Of a DNA stretch of 64,000 nucleotides, positions 9,127 through 17,018 are shown in pieces. The translations under genes and the position numbers were made by a program. Origin of the DNA: Bradyrhizobium sp. sBnM-33 (lineage in GTDB: Bacteria > Pseudomonadota > Alphaproteobacteria > Rhizobiales > Xanthobacteraceae); NCBI RefSeq assembly GCF_032917945.1, contig NZ_CP136624.1, forward strand, positions 5,828,001 through 5,892,000. Reading direction: 5' to 3'. A model generated the notes under the pieces. The model searched no databases. It was not told the DNA's origin and worked only from the letters and a program-made list of their open reading frames with translations. Within the stretch, counting starts at the first letter, position 1. Every line of letters starts with the position of its first letter.

Positions 9127-9140
9127 CCCGACCACAAACC

Positions 9141-10058
9141 TCACCGCTGCCTTTGCGCCAGATAGAAGCCGAACAGCACCGTGACCAGTCCCGCCGCCTG
9201 CAGCGCGGTCGGGGGCTCGCCGAGCAGGAGCCAGCCGGCGAGGATCGTCAGCGCCGGCACGGTCGCGGGGAACACCGCGGCGCGGGCGACGCCGATGGTC
9301 TGGATCGAGAACGCGAACAGATACAGCGCGGCGGGGCCGGCCAGGATGCCCTGTGCTAGCGCCTGCAGCGCGTTTTCAGCCCAGCCCAGCGCCACCACAC
9401 GGGCAAACCCACTGAGGCCCGCATAGAGCGGCAGCAGCGCCAGCGACAGCACGCTGATGACGGTGGCGGCCGAGAACGCGGAGACGCGCCAATGGCGCAG
9501 CAGCGTGCCGAACACGGCGAACATCAATCCGGTCATCACGAACAGCAGATCGCCCAGCACGCCATCGGCGCCGATATGCCCGATCGACTCGGCGCCGATC
9601 ACCGCAAGCCCGCCGACGATGACGAACGCCCCGAGCACGCGCGAGGGCGGAACCCGCTCGCGCAAGAACACCGCTGCCAGCAGCAGGCCGCCGAGCGTCG
9701 CGCTGGAGGGCTGGATGACGCTGCCATGGCCGAGCGGCACGAACAGGAAGCCGGTATAGCTGATGAGCGACATCACAGGCCCGCCCAGCACCATCAGCAC
9801 CAGTCCGCGGCCCCATCCGATGCCGCTGAGATTGGCGATGCCGGCGCGAAGCACGAGCGGCAGGAACACCAGCCCGGACCACACGAAGCGGTGCATCAGC
9901 AGGTCCGGCGGCGTGAAGCCGACCTTCAGCCCGTGCCGGGTCGCGACAAAGCCGAGCGCCCAGAACAGCGCCGCACCCACGCCGCATGCGACCCCAAGCA
10001 GGGCCGGTTTGGTGTCAGGTTTCTGGGGAGCATCGCCGCCGCTGGTCGGCTGGTCCAT
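9141..10058 (-). CDS. EamA/DMT-family inner-membrane transporter
   Basis: 305 residues with about ten hydrophobic segments arranged as two EamA halves. The first half starts at PALLGVACGVGAALFWALGF and ends near LAAVFLRERVPPSRVLGA; the second ends with ILAGWLLLGEPPTALQAAG. The x-x-x-E-x-P/V boundary motif (LRERVPPS, LGEPPTA) recurs at the end of each half, as is typical for drug/metabolite exporters. The substrate is unknown. A type E repeat lies just downstream. Confidence 0.9.
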   Translation of the reverse strand: MDQPTSGGDAPQKPDTKPALLGVACGVGAALFWALGFVATRHGLKVGFTPPDLLMHRFVWSGLVFLPLVLRAGIANLSGIGWGRGLVLMVLGGPVMSLISYTGFLFVPLGHGSVIQPSSATLGGLLLAAVFLRERVPPSRVLGAFVIVGGLAVIGAESIGHIGADGVLGDLLFVMTGLMFAVFGTLLRHWRVSAFSAATVISVLSLALLPLYAGLSGFARVVALGWAENALQALAQGILAGPAALYLFAFSIQTIGVARAAVFPATVPALTILAGWLLLGEPPTALQAAGLVTVLFGFYLAQRQR

Positions 10059-10155
10059 CGCGGACGCTTACGTCAGCCCACACCACTGTTCAACCCACGC
10101 GCATGCAGGGCTGACGGGCGCGCCGCCGCAAGCCGCCGCCTCAGGACTGGCCCGC

Positions 10156-10184
10156 CGCCGTAAAAAACTTCGTCCCACCGAAAA
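10156..10184. repeat. Left copy of a 28-bp repeat flanking the helicase gene
   Basis: GCCGTAAAAAACTTCGTCCC followed by ACCGAAAAC. It matches 12368-12396 with two mismatches. On the minus strand it can encode GGTKFFTAA, resembling the cupin C-terminus DGTRFFTAG. Confidence 0.7.
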
Positions 10185-10282
10185 CCGGCTCGAACCACGT
10201 CGATTTGGGGCTTAGCTTGTTCGGACACCCTCATTGCGACCGTCAGCGAATCCGCCGATCCTCCGATGACATGGGGTGATTC

Positions 10283-12352
10283 GTGCTGGCTGAAACTACC
10301 GATCAATATCTGGAAAGCCTCAATCCCGAGCAGCGCAGGGCTGTCGAGCACGGCATCGGCTCGGATGGAACCATCGGCTTGCCGCTTCTCGTCATCGCGG
10401 GCGCGGGATCCGGAAAGACCAACACGCTGGCTCATCGTGTGGCCCACCTGATCATCAGAGGTGCCGACCCGCGCCGCATGCTGCTGATGACGTTTTCACG
10501 CCGTGCCGCCGCCGAGATGACGCAGCGGGTCGAGCGCATCGCGCGCCGCGTGCTCGGCGACAAGGCCGGTATCATGACGGAGGCGCTGACCTGGGCCGGC
10601 ACCTTTCATGGCATCGGGGCGCGGTTGCTGCGCGAATACGCCGAGAGCATCGGCTTCGATCCGGCCTTCACCATCCATGATCGCGAGGATTCGGCAGACC
10701 TGCTCAACCTGGTGCGTCACGAGCTCGGATTTTCAAAGACCGAGTCCCGCTTTCCCACCAAGGGCACCTGCCTTGCGATCTATTCCCGTTGCGTGAACGC
10801 GCAGGCGCCGATCGAGACGGTACTCGGCCAGCATTATCCCTGGTGTTCGGGATGGGCTGACGAACTCAAGCAATTGTTCGCTGCTTACGTCGAGGCCAAG
10901 CAGAAGCAGAACGTGCTCGACTACGACGACCTCCTGCTGTGGTGGTCGCAGATGGTATCCGAGCCCGCAATCGCGCAGCAGATCGGCGGCCGGTTCGATC
11001 ATGTCATGGTCGACGAATATCAAGATACCAACCGGCTGCAGGCGACGATTCTTTTGGCGCTCAAGCCGGATGGTCGCGGCCTGACTGTGGTGGGAGATGA
11101 CGCGCAATCGATCTATTCGTTTCGTGCGGCCACTGTCCGGAACATTCTGGATTTCCCTGACCATTTCAGTCCGAGGGCCGAGATCGTCACGCTCGACCGC
11201 AACTATCGCTCGACCCAGCCGGTTCTCGCCGCCGCCAATGGCGTGATCGGATTGGCCAGGGAACGCTTCACCAAGAATCTCTGGACCGAGCGCACTTCGG
11301 CGCAGCTTCCGCGTCTCGTCACGGTTCGCGATGAGGCCGACCAGGCGCGCTACATCGTCGAGCAGGTGCTGGCGAACCGCGAACAGGGATCGCGGCTCAA
11401 GGAGCAGGCCGTCCTGTTCCGGACGTCGTCGCACAGCGGTCCGCTGGAGATCGAGTTGACGCGGCGCAATATTCCCTTCGTCAAGTTCGGCGGCCTGAAG
11501 TTTCTGGATGCCGCTCACGTCAAGGACGTGCTGGCGCTGCTCAAGTTCGTCGAGAACCCGCGCGACCGCGTCGCCGGATTCCGCGTGCTGCATCTATTGC
11601 CCGGCATTGGCCCGGCGTCGGCGCAGCGCATCCTCGATCAAACGACCATAACATCAGATCCGATCGCCGCGCTCGCGGCGCTGCCGACGCCGCCCCGCGC
11701 CGGCCAGGACTGGACCGCCTTCGTCGAAACGCTCGGCAATATCAGCTATTCGGAATGGCCTGTTGACATCGAACGCATCAGGCTCTGGTACACCCCGCAT
11801 CTGGAGCGCATCCACGAGGATGCCGAAGTGCGGCTCGCCGACCTCTTGCAGCTCGAGCAGATCGCCTCGGGCTATCCGTCGCGCGAGCGCTTCCTGACCG
11901 AACTCACGCTCGATCCGCCTGATGCCACCAGCGATCGCTCCGGCGCGCCCCTGCGAGACGAAGACTATCTGATCCTGTCCACGATCCATTCTGCAAAGGG
12001 ACAGGAGTGGAAGTCGGTCTACGCCCTGAACGTCGTCGACGGCTGCATGCCGTCCGATCTCGGCGCCGGCACCACGGCCGAACTCGAAGAAGAGCGGCGT
12101 CTTCTTTACGTCGCGATGACGCGCGCCAAGGACGATCTGCACCTGATCGTGCCGCAGCGCTTCTTCGTGCATGGTCAGCAGGCGCGCGGCGACCGCCATG
12201 TCTATGCGTCGCGGACGCGGTTCATCCCGGACCATCTTGTGAAGCTGTTCGATCGGCAGACATGGCCGGCAGCGGCCCCGGCGGCACGCGCGACGCCAAA
12301 TCAAAACGTGCAGATGGATATTCGTGAGCGCATGCGCGGCATGTGGCGCTAG
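10283..12352 (+). CDS. UvrD/Rep-family ATP-dependent DNA helicase
   Basis: 689 residues from GTG 10283. All superfamily 1A motifs are visible in order: Walker A AGAGSGKTNT (residues about 41-50), Ia TFSRRAAAEM, II VDEYQDTNR (about 249), III VVGDDAQSIYSFR, IV LDRNYRST, V STIHSAKGQEW and VI YVAMTRAKDDL. It unwinds DNA 3'-5' in repair or replication restart. At 689 residues it is close to UvrD/Rep length, and the main chromosomal uvrD need not be this copy. It is not in an operon. It lies between two near-identical 28-bp segments, the right one inside a cupin gene, which may mark an insertion event. Confidence 0.95.
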   Translation: MLAETTDQYLESLNPEQRRAVEHGIGSDGTIGLPLLVIAGAGSGKTNTLAHRVAHLIIRGADPRRMLLMTFSRRAAAEMTQRVERIARRVLGDKAGIMTEALTWAGTFHGIGARLLREYAESIGFDPAFTIHDREDSADLLNLVRHELGFSKTESRFPTKGTCLAIYSRCVNAQAPIETVLGQHYPWCSGWADELKQLFAAYVEAKQKQNVLDYDDLLLWWSQMVSEPAIAQQIGGRFDHVMVDEYQDTNRLQATILLALKPDGRGLTVVGDDAQSIYSFRAATVRNILDFPDHFSPRAEIVTLDRNYRSTQPVLAAANGVIGLARERFTKNLWTERTSAQLPRLVTVRDEADQARYIVEQVLANREQGSRLKEQAVLFRTSSHSGPLEIELTRRNIPFVKFGGLKFLDAAHVKDVLALLKFVENPRDRVAGFRVLHLLPGIGPASAQRILDQTTITSDPIAALAALPTPPRAGQDWTAFVETLGNISYSEWPVDIERIRLWYTPHLERIHEDAEVRLADLLQLEQIASGYPSRERFLTELTLDPPDATSDRSGAPLRDEDYLILSTIHSAKGQEWKSVYALNVVDGCMPSDLGAGTTAELEEERRLLYVAMTRAKDDLHLIVPQRFFVHGQQARGDRHVYASRTRFIPDHLVKLFDRQTWPAAAPAARATPNQNVQMDIRERMRGMWR

Positions 12353-12357
12353 TCGCC

Positions 12358-12654
12358 CTACGATCCCGCCGTAAAAAACCTCGTCCCATCGAAAAACCTA
12401 TTCGGCCGGTTAAATATCGCCAGGAACGTCGCGCCATCAGGCGCGTGCGCTACGTGGATGTTGCCGCCCGGGCGCCAGACGAAGTCGCCGGCACGGCAAG
12501 CGCCTTCGGCGTCTTCCAGCGAGCCTTCGAGCATAAACGTCTGTTCGAGCGCGGTGTGCTCGTGCAGCGGCACGACGGCGCCGGGCGCGCTCGTCGCTGC
12601 GCGCGCATTCGCGCGACCCGGTGGCTCATCCGCCCTAGGCTCGCTACTTTGCAT
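12358..12654 (-). CDS. Cupin-domain protein whose N-terminus is replaced by a type B repeat
   Basis: 98 codons from ATG 12654; the frame extends upstream to 12771 without looking like protein. The cupin core is intact. Motif 1 is PGAVVPLHEHTALE...G, with the two His and the Glu expected to bind a metal. Motif 2 is GDFVWRPGGNIHVAH. The C-terminus is RFFDGTRFFTAGS. The first ~30 residues (DEPPGRANARAATS) are the translation of a type B repeat seen between genes elsewhere, so the native N-terminus was lost. Whether the fusion is made is unknown. It is likely a ChrR-type cupin remnant. It is convergent with the helicase gene, 5 bases apart. Confidence 0.6.
   Translation of the reverse strand: MQSSEPRADEPPGRANARAATSAPGAVVPLHEHTALEQTFMLEGSLEDAEGACRAGDFVWRPGGNIHVAHAPDGATFLAIFNRPNRFFDGTRFFTAGS
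12368..12396. repeat. Right copy of the 28-bp repeat flanking the helicase gene
   Basis: GCCGTAAAAAACCTCGTCCC followed by ATCGAAAAA, within the 3' end of the cupin gene. See 10156-10184. Confidence 0.7.
12588..12642 (-). repeat. Partial type B repeat inside the cupin frame
   Basis: The minus strand reads GGATGAGCCACCGGGTCGCG followed by CGAATGCGCGCGCAGCGACG, the same order as the left half of the repeat at 13672-13835. Confidence 0.75.
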
Positions 12655-12876
12655 GGGGTTGTTTTCGCGATTTTGCGCCTGGGCCCCTGCGGTGTACTGC
12701 GGAAGAGTATCTGCACCGCGTCCGGGAGGCGATATCGCCCTTAATACGCGGGTGTGGCAGCCGGCACACACTCACGGTCTCAAGCGCGTCGTCGCTCGCG
12801 AAAGAGCCGCACTGTTCACAGACTTGCCGCAAATGCGTGTGGAGCATTCATGGGGACAATTAGCTGAGTATCATCC

Positions 12877-13668
12877 ATGCGTTTGTCAGCTCTATCGGCC
12901 GCCGTCGCTGAGCGCGCCGGCGTGCTATGTTGTGTCTTGTTCATGGTGATAAGCGCTCAAGCGCTCGCGCAGACGTCGGCCACGGACGATCCGAGCCCGA
13001 CCGCAGCGCAGCCCTCAGTGCCCGCGCAGGAAAAGCCTGCGGCCGCTGCAGAAGAGAAACCGCCTGCCGCGGACGACAAGCCCGCCATCGTCGAGCAGAA
13101 GCCAGCGCCCGCGGAGGAGAAACCAGCAATCGCGCAGGACAAGCCCGCGGCGGTGGAGGAGAAGTCGGCTGCCACGGACGACAAGCCTGCCATCGTAGAG
13201 CAGAAGCCGGCGCCCGTGGAGGAGAAATCAGCAATCGCGCAGGACAAGCCCGCAGCGATGGAGGAGAAGTCGGCTGCAACGGACGATAAGCCTGCCATCG
13301 TAGAGCAGAAGCCGGCGCCCACGGAGGAGAAACCAGCTGTCGTGCAGGACAAGCCGGCGGCCGCGCCGCAGAAGCTGGCCGTCCCGGACGCGAAACCTGC
13401 GGTCGTCGGGCAGAAGCCGGCTCCTACCGAGGAAAAGCCAGCGGTTGCGCTCGAGAAGCCCGCCTTGAAGCAGAAATCTGTCGCCAAGCAATCAAAAAGC
13501 GCTGTCCAAAGCAAAGGGGCAGAGCACAGTGAACCGGTGCAACCGGCCAGGGCAGCCCACAAGCCGCGCGAGCGGACCGTGGTCATGGTCTGCACCCAAT
13601 TCCGCACCTACAATCCGTCGTCCGGGACTTACCGAGGCTACGACGGCCAGACGCATTCTTGCCGATAG
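12877..13668 (+). CDS. Exported Lys/Pro/Ala/Glu-rich tandem-repeat protein
   Basis: 263 residues. A signal peptide lies at about residues 1-32 (VLCCVLFMVISAQALA-QTS). Residues 45-200 are built from the short unit EEKPA/DDKPAIVEQKPAP. At DNA level there is a 105-bp (35-codon) period seen at 13105, 13210 and 13315. The C-terminal 45 residues differ: a basic stretch (AAHKPRERTVVMVCTQFRTY) ends with two Cys and a SGTYRGYDGQTHSCR motif, which looks like a small folded domain. The Pro/Lys/Ala region would be extended, as in proteins spanning the periplasm or binding wall polymers. I do not recognise a defined family. Confidence 0.8.
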   Translation: MRLSALSAAVAERAGVLCCVLFMVISAQALAQTSATDDPSPTAAQPSVPAQEKPAAAAEEKPPAADDKPAIVEQKPAPAEEKPAIAQDKPAAVEEKSAATDDKPAIVEQKPAPVEEKSAIAQDKPAAMEEKSAATDDKPAIVEQKPAPTEEKPAVVQDKPAAAPQKLAVPDAKPAVVGQKPAPTEEKPAVALEKPALKQKSVAKQSKSAVQSKGAEHSEPVQPARAAHKPRERTVVMVCTQFRTYNPSSGTYRGYDGQTHSCR

Positions 13669-13671
13669 CAA

Positions 13672-13835
13672 GCGTAGCCCGGATGAGCCAACGGGTCGCG
13701 CGAATGCGCGCCCAGCGACGAGCGCAATTGCGCTCGCGCCGTGATGACAGGCTCCGCGACATCCGGGGCTGCTCTGTCGACCGACTATAACTCGCTCCCG
13801 CATATCGCTGCGCTCACGCGGGCTACTCGCTAGAG
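13672..13835. repeat. Full-length type B palindromic repeat
   Basis: Starts GTAGCCCGGATGAGCCAACG, contains GGTCGCGCGAATGCGCGCCC and ATGACAGGCTCCGCGACATC, and ends CACGCGGGCTACTCGCT. It is the longest copy in the window. Others lie at 4766, 12588 (part), 15325, 30500, 23505 (part) and 33040 (part). Confidence 0.85.
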
Positions 13836-13860
13836 CAACGGAGAGGATCATCATCGGTAG

Positions 13861-14037
13861 CACTCAGACCTGCAAGCGAAGGCCAATCAGGAGTTGGATC
13901 GCATCACTGTCGAAACCGATGTTGTCAATGTCAAAGTCGTCGTCGACAGCCAGAACGAAAAGCTGGCGACGCTCAAGCAGCAGATAAACGAGCTGATCGC
14001 AGCGGGCAGCGTCGATCCGGCGTGCGCCACGCCTTAA
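13861..14037 (+). pseudogene. 3' remnant of a gene cut by the type B repeat
   Basis: An open frame of 58 codons follows an in-frame TAG at 13858 and ends at TAA 14035-14037. It encodes a coherent helical sequence (LQAKANQELDRITVETDVVN, then VKVVVDSQNEKLATLKQQIN, ending VDPACATP). There is no ATG or GTG start near its beginning; a TTG at about 13893 with CAGGAG before it is possible. The upstream DNA is the type B repeat, so the 5' end was probably lost. Its stop overlaps the stop of the convergent gene at 14034. The function is unknown. Confidence 0.45.
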
Positions 14038-14636
14038 TTGCTGACGGGAAACATCCACCTCAGAAGGAGGTGAGTGGGAAACAGGACCAAAACCGGGATC
14101 ACGACCATCTCGATCGCGAAGTAGGCGAGCGGCGCGATCGTCTGCTGTGGCTCACGCCCGGGGCCGAAGACCCAGTTGATGTTCTTCGCCGGCTCGGTCA
14201 GGGCATAGCTCATGATCAGAGCGACCCAGGTGACGCCTGTCTGCAGACCCAGGGCGCGAGGATCGTAGCCAAATCGGTAAAGCAGCCAAACAACGGCGGG
14301 CGGCACGGCGAGATGAAAGAGCGACAGAGCCCTCAAGTGCAGCGGCAGCGCTTCATCGAACATGTAGCTCGCGATCCCGAGAAGCCGGCCTCCTGACACA
14401 AAGTCCGCAGTCCATGCGAGCTCGAGCGCAAGCACGCCAACCGCTGCCATGCTCGCAAGCACGCGGCTTTCCAGGACGATTGCGCCAACCGTGAGAACCA
14501 GCCCGATGTCAGACAACCAAAGAAAATTGGTGGGTCCGTATGCACGCCAGTAGACGGCGCCGACCAGCAGCAACAGCCCGAAGCTCGCAAGCTTAAGCGC
14601 GATGTTAACGGTATCTGGGGGATGTACTGTCCACAT
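14034..14636 (-). CDS. Multi-pass membrane protein of unknown function
   Basis: 200 residues with about six hydrophobic segments (ALKLASFGLLLLVGAVYWRA, SDIGLVLTVGAIVLES, SMAAVGVLALELAWTADF, LSLFHLAVPPAVVWLLYRFG, GVTWVALIMSYALT, FAIEMVVIPVLVLFPTHLLL). Short loops carry NWVFGPGREPQQ and DEALPLHLRALSLFH, which look like family-specific motifs. Homologues are generally annotated only as membrane-associated proteins. It is monocistronic and flanked by repeats on both sides. Confidence 0.8.
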   Translation of the reverse strand: MWTVHPPDTVNIALKLASFGLLLLVGAVYWRAYGPTNFLWLSDIGLVLTVGAIVLESRVLASMAAVGVLALELAWTADFVSGGRLLGIASYMFDEALPLHLRALSLFHLAVPPAVVWLLYRFGYDPRALGLQTGVTWVALIMSYALTEPAKNINWVFGPGREPQQTIAPLAYFAIEMVVIPVLVLFPTHLLLRWMFPVSN

Positions 14637-14736
14637 TCAGGCGCAGCTCCAAACTGACGCGGGCTGGATGGTATAAACGAGAGGCGTTCAACCAAGTTCC
14701 TGCCGACGCACCCAGTCAAGTCGGTCTGCCAGCGCG

Positions 14737-14813
14737 TAGGGCGGATTAGCGTAGCGTAATCCGCCGCTCTCTCGCGGGAGGTCTGTGGGTTAGCTGCGCT
14801 AAGCCACCCTAGC
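14737..14813. repeat. Type A palindromic repeat
   Basis: GTAGGGCGGATTAGCGTAGC followed by GTAATCCGCCGCTCTC, then GGTTAGCTGCGCTAAGCCACCCTA. Confidence 0.85.
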
Positions 14814-14896
14814 TAACGCATCCATGGAAGAATGGAAGGCCGTTCGAAAGAGCGGGCTTTTGATTATGGGCGAATGAGTTTGAGTCGGACAACAAC

Positions 14897-15211
14897 ATGA
14901 GAAACACGCTGTCTAGACTGTTCAGGGTCATGAAATTTATCGTGCCCGCCCTCTATATCGCGGGAGCAATCGTTATCTGGCTGACCTTCTCCAGATCGAA
15001 CCCTGATGGCCTCGCCAATATCTGGATTGCAATCTACACATTTCCAATGGTCCTGATCGGCACCTTTCTACTGCAAGGCCAGTTCCCATATCTGCCTGGC
15101 CGCTACTATGAGGCGCACGCCCTCTACTTCTGGCCCAGCGTTGCCCTTTTGGCTCTCGCATTATTTTTCATTTTTCACGGATTGCAGCGACTAGCTCGTA
15201 AGGCGGAATAG
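14897..15211 (+). CDS. Small membrane protein
   Basis: 104 residues with three hydrophobic segments: FIVPALYIAGAIVIWLTF (about 14-31), IYTFPMVLIGTFLLQ and FWPSVALLALALFFIFHGL. The N- and C-termini are basic (RLFRVMK; LQRLARKAE). No catalytic motif is visible and the family is not recognised. A type A repeat lies upstream and a type B repeat downstream. Lower GC than the average neighbour hints at a different history, but this is weak. Confidence 0.7.
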   Translation: MRNTLSRLFRVMKFIVPALYIAGAIVIWLTFSRSNPDGLANIWIAIYTFPMVLIGTFLLQGQFPYLPGRYYEAHALYFWPSVALLALALFFIFHGLQRLARKAE

Positions 15212-15324
15212 CGCGGCGCATTCCGCATTGCGCCCTATGGCCCTCTCAGGAGAGCGAGCGCAGATCAAGTGGCAGGCAAGACACCAAGCATGATGCAGAG
15301 AAGTCGTGGAATTCGCAGCGAGGA

Positions 15325-15425
15325 GCCCGGATGAGCCAACGGGACGCGCGAATGCGCGCCCGATGACAGGCTCCGCGACATCCGGGACTGCGCTAACACC
15401 GCCCCGGATTATCGGTGCGCTCATC
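15325..15425. repeat. Type B palindromic repeat
   Basis: AGCCCGGATGAGCCAACGGG followed by ACGCGCGAATGCGCGCCC, then GATGACAGGCTCCGCGACAT and CCGGGACTGCGC. It matches 13672-13835. Its right end touches the 3' end of the gene at 15421-15729. Confidence 0.8.
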
Positions 15426-15729
15426 CGGCCTGCGCTCGCTGTTCTTGCAGGATCGGTGAACCGAGTTCATCGAAACGGAAGAGCTGAAAGATCCGCTGGC
15501 CGTTGAAGTCGAGGATCCTCAAATCATCAGTCTCGTGCAGATTGCTTTCGACGGCTTGAAAATGTCCGCCGTAGCGCTCCCTGGCGAGCGACAATGGCAC
15601 CTCAAACGCGACGAACTTGCCGATGCCTTTTTGCTTGAGCACGTCAAGAAGCTTCTGATCGCGTAGGGACTCGTGCGATGTGAGAATGAGTAGCGGACCG
15701 CTCGCCGTGAGCAGCAAAAGCGATTTCAT
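15421..15729 (-). CDS. Conserved small protein of unknown function
   Basis: About 102 residues from ATG 15729, chosen over an ATG 30 bases upstream because MKSLLLLTASGPLLILTSHE is the natural start and has GGAG before it. The protein has no obvious cleaved signal. It has an alternating pattern (LLDVLKQKGIGKFVAFEVPL, ERYGGHF, DDLRILDFNGQRIFQLFRFD) typical of a small alpha/beta fold. I recall near-identical short proteins in other Bradyrhizobium genomes but know of no function. A bidirectional terminator lies upstream. Confidence 0.75.
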   Translation of the reverse strand: MKSLLLLTASGPLLILTSHESLRDQKLLDVLKQKGIGKFVAFEVPLSLARERYGGHFQAVESNLHETDDLRILDFNGQRIFQLFRFDELGSPILQEQRAQAG

Positions 15730-15761
15730 CGGATGCTCCTTCGCGGTTGGCCTGAGCAAGA

Positions 15762-15788
15762 AAAAGCCCGGCTCAAGGCCGGGCTTTT
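15762..15788 (-). terminator. Terminator hairpin after the SH3-domain gene
   Basis: AAAAGCCCGGC and its complement with a 5-base loop. It lies 4 bases past the stop of 15792-16829 on the minus strand. Confidence 0.85.
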
Positions 15789-15791
15789 CGT

Positions 15792-16829
15792 TTATTGGCG
15801 CCTGTCCTGACCGGGGCCTCCGCCACCGACCGGGCCGCCGCCACCGCGCGGTGCGGCGTTGATCTGCGGCGCGCCGCCGCCCTGCGGCATCGCGGGCGCC
15901 GCTGCGCGCGGGGCGGCCGGGGCTGGCATCTGCTGCGCGCGTACGTTCGGCGGGCCACCGCCGCCGCGCGCTGCATCGGGCTGCGTCATGCGGGGCGTGC
16001 CACGATCGATCCGCGGTGCAGCCGCACGCGGTTCGTCATGACCGCGGGCCATGACCGGCGGTGTCTGCGGGCGGGCGCGGGTCATCGGCTGCTCTCGCAC
16101 GGCTCTTCCGTCCTCACGCGTCATCCGTGCGCCCTCACGCGTCATCCGCGCGTTCTCGCGCGTCATGCGGTCCTGCACCACCGCGCGTTCGCGCCCTTCG
16201 CGTGCGCCAGGCGTCGCGATGTCCCTCTCCCGCGTCACGCGTTCCGTCACACCGGCGCGGCTCCGCTCCGTCACACCGGCGCGCGTCCGTTCCTCGATAC
16301 GGGCACGCGACCTCTCCTCGACACCGACACGCGTCCTTGCCTCGGGGAGCGCAGCGTCGCGCGCTGCCGCCGCGCGGCCGATCCGGGCCGCCGAGCGATC
16401 GACTGTCAACCGCGTCGCGACATGCCCATGCGATCGCCAGTAGCCGCTCCAGTGGGTGCGGCGGTGATACCAGGGACGTCCCGCATAATGTCTTGACCAA
16501 TACGTGGTCAGCACGAACGGCACGATGGGAACGTCGATCTCGTCGACATAGTCGGGCAGATAGACGTAGCGGTTACGGTAGAGATATTGGAGATATCGCG
16601 ACGACACCCAGCCACGATCATCCAACCAGCTCACATCGCACCAGGCCTTGCCTCTGAAACACCCGTGGATGTTGACACGGGCGCCGCCTGGAATGCGGTC
16701 GACCGTGGGAAAGCCTTCACCGGGCCCTGCCTTCAGGCTGACCGTGGTGGTCACGATACCCGGCGCCGCGAGTGCGGCGGCCGGCATCAGCAGCACGGCT
16801 GCTGCAATAAACAATGCTCTTAATTTCAT
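15792..16829 (-). CDS. Exported bacterial SH3-domain protein with Arg-rich repeats
   Basis: 345 residues. A signal peptide lies at 1-21 (AAAVLLMPAAALA-APG). An SH3_3-type domain follows at about 22-80 (VTTTVSLKAGPGEGFPTVDR, HGCFRGKAWCDVSWLDDRGW, VSSRYLQYL), the fold that binds peptidoglycan in many envelope proteins. Residues of about 150-260 are Arg/Glu/Thr repeats of the ARMTRE / RSRAGVTER kind, low in complexity. The C-terminus is Pro/Gly/Ala-rich. It is likely periplasmic. The repeat region could be a nucleic-acid or polymer binder; that is inference only. Confidence 0.85.
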   Translation of the reverse strand: MKLRALFIAAAVLLMPAAALAAPGIVTTTVSLKAGPGEGFPTVDRIPGGARVNIHGCFRGKAWCDVSWLDDRGWVSSRYLQYLYRNRYVYLPDYVDEIDVPIVPFVLTTYWSRHYAGRPWYHRRTHWSGYWRSHGHVATRLTVDRSAARIGRAAAARDAALPEARTRVGVEERSRARIEERTRAGVTERSRAGVTERVTRERDIATPGAREGRERAVVQDRMTRENARMTREGARMTREDGRAVREQPMTRARPQTPPVMARGHDEPRAAAPRIDRGTPRMTQPDAARGGGGPPNVRAQQMPAPAAPRAAAPAMPQGGGAPQINAAPRGGGGPVGGGGPGQDRRQ

Positions 16830-17018
16830 GGTAAGTTCCTCCTCACGAGCAGGAACGCCGTAGCGAAACAGGCGTTCCCTGAGGAGTGATAGCGTTAGCG
16901 GAAGGATGCAGGCGTCTCGCAGGCGCGAGACGCACCGCTCTTGCTTGTCATGGGCTCCATCTGCGCAAACCCTCAGGCCGATCTTGGCAGGCGAGCCTCG
17001 GAGACCACCAGCATCCCC

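Noticed and set aside
10073..10447. 124-codon minus frame over the helicase start
   Set aside because: It overlaps the start of the helicase gene and mixes frames with the cupin-like fragment; only about 30 bases resemble a gene.
13050..13480. CRISPR-like regular repeats
   Set aside because: The periodicity is coding (35 codons), with no unique spacers and no cas genes.
12957..13607. 216-codon minus frame rich in Cys, Ser and Gly
   Set aside because: It is the mirror of the tandem-repeat protein on the plus strand, which has a signal peptide and a sensible C-terminal domain.
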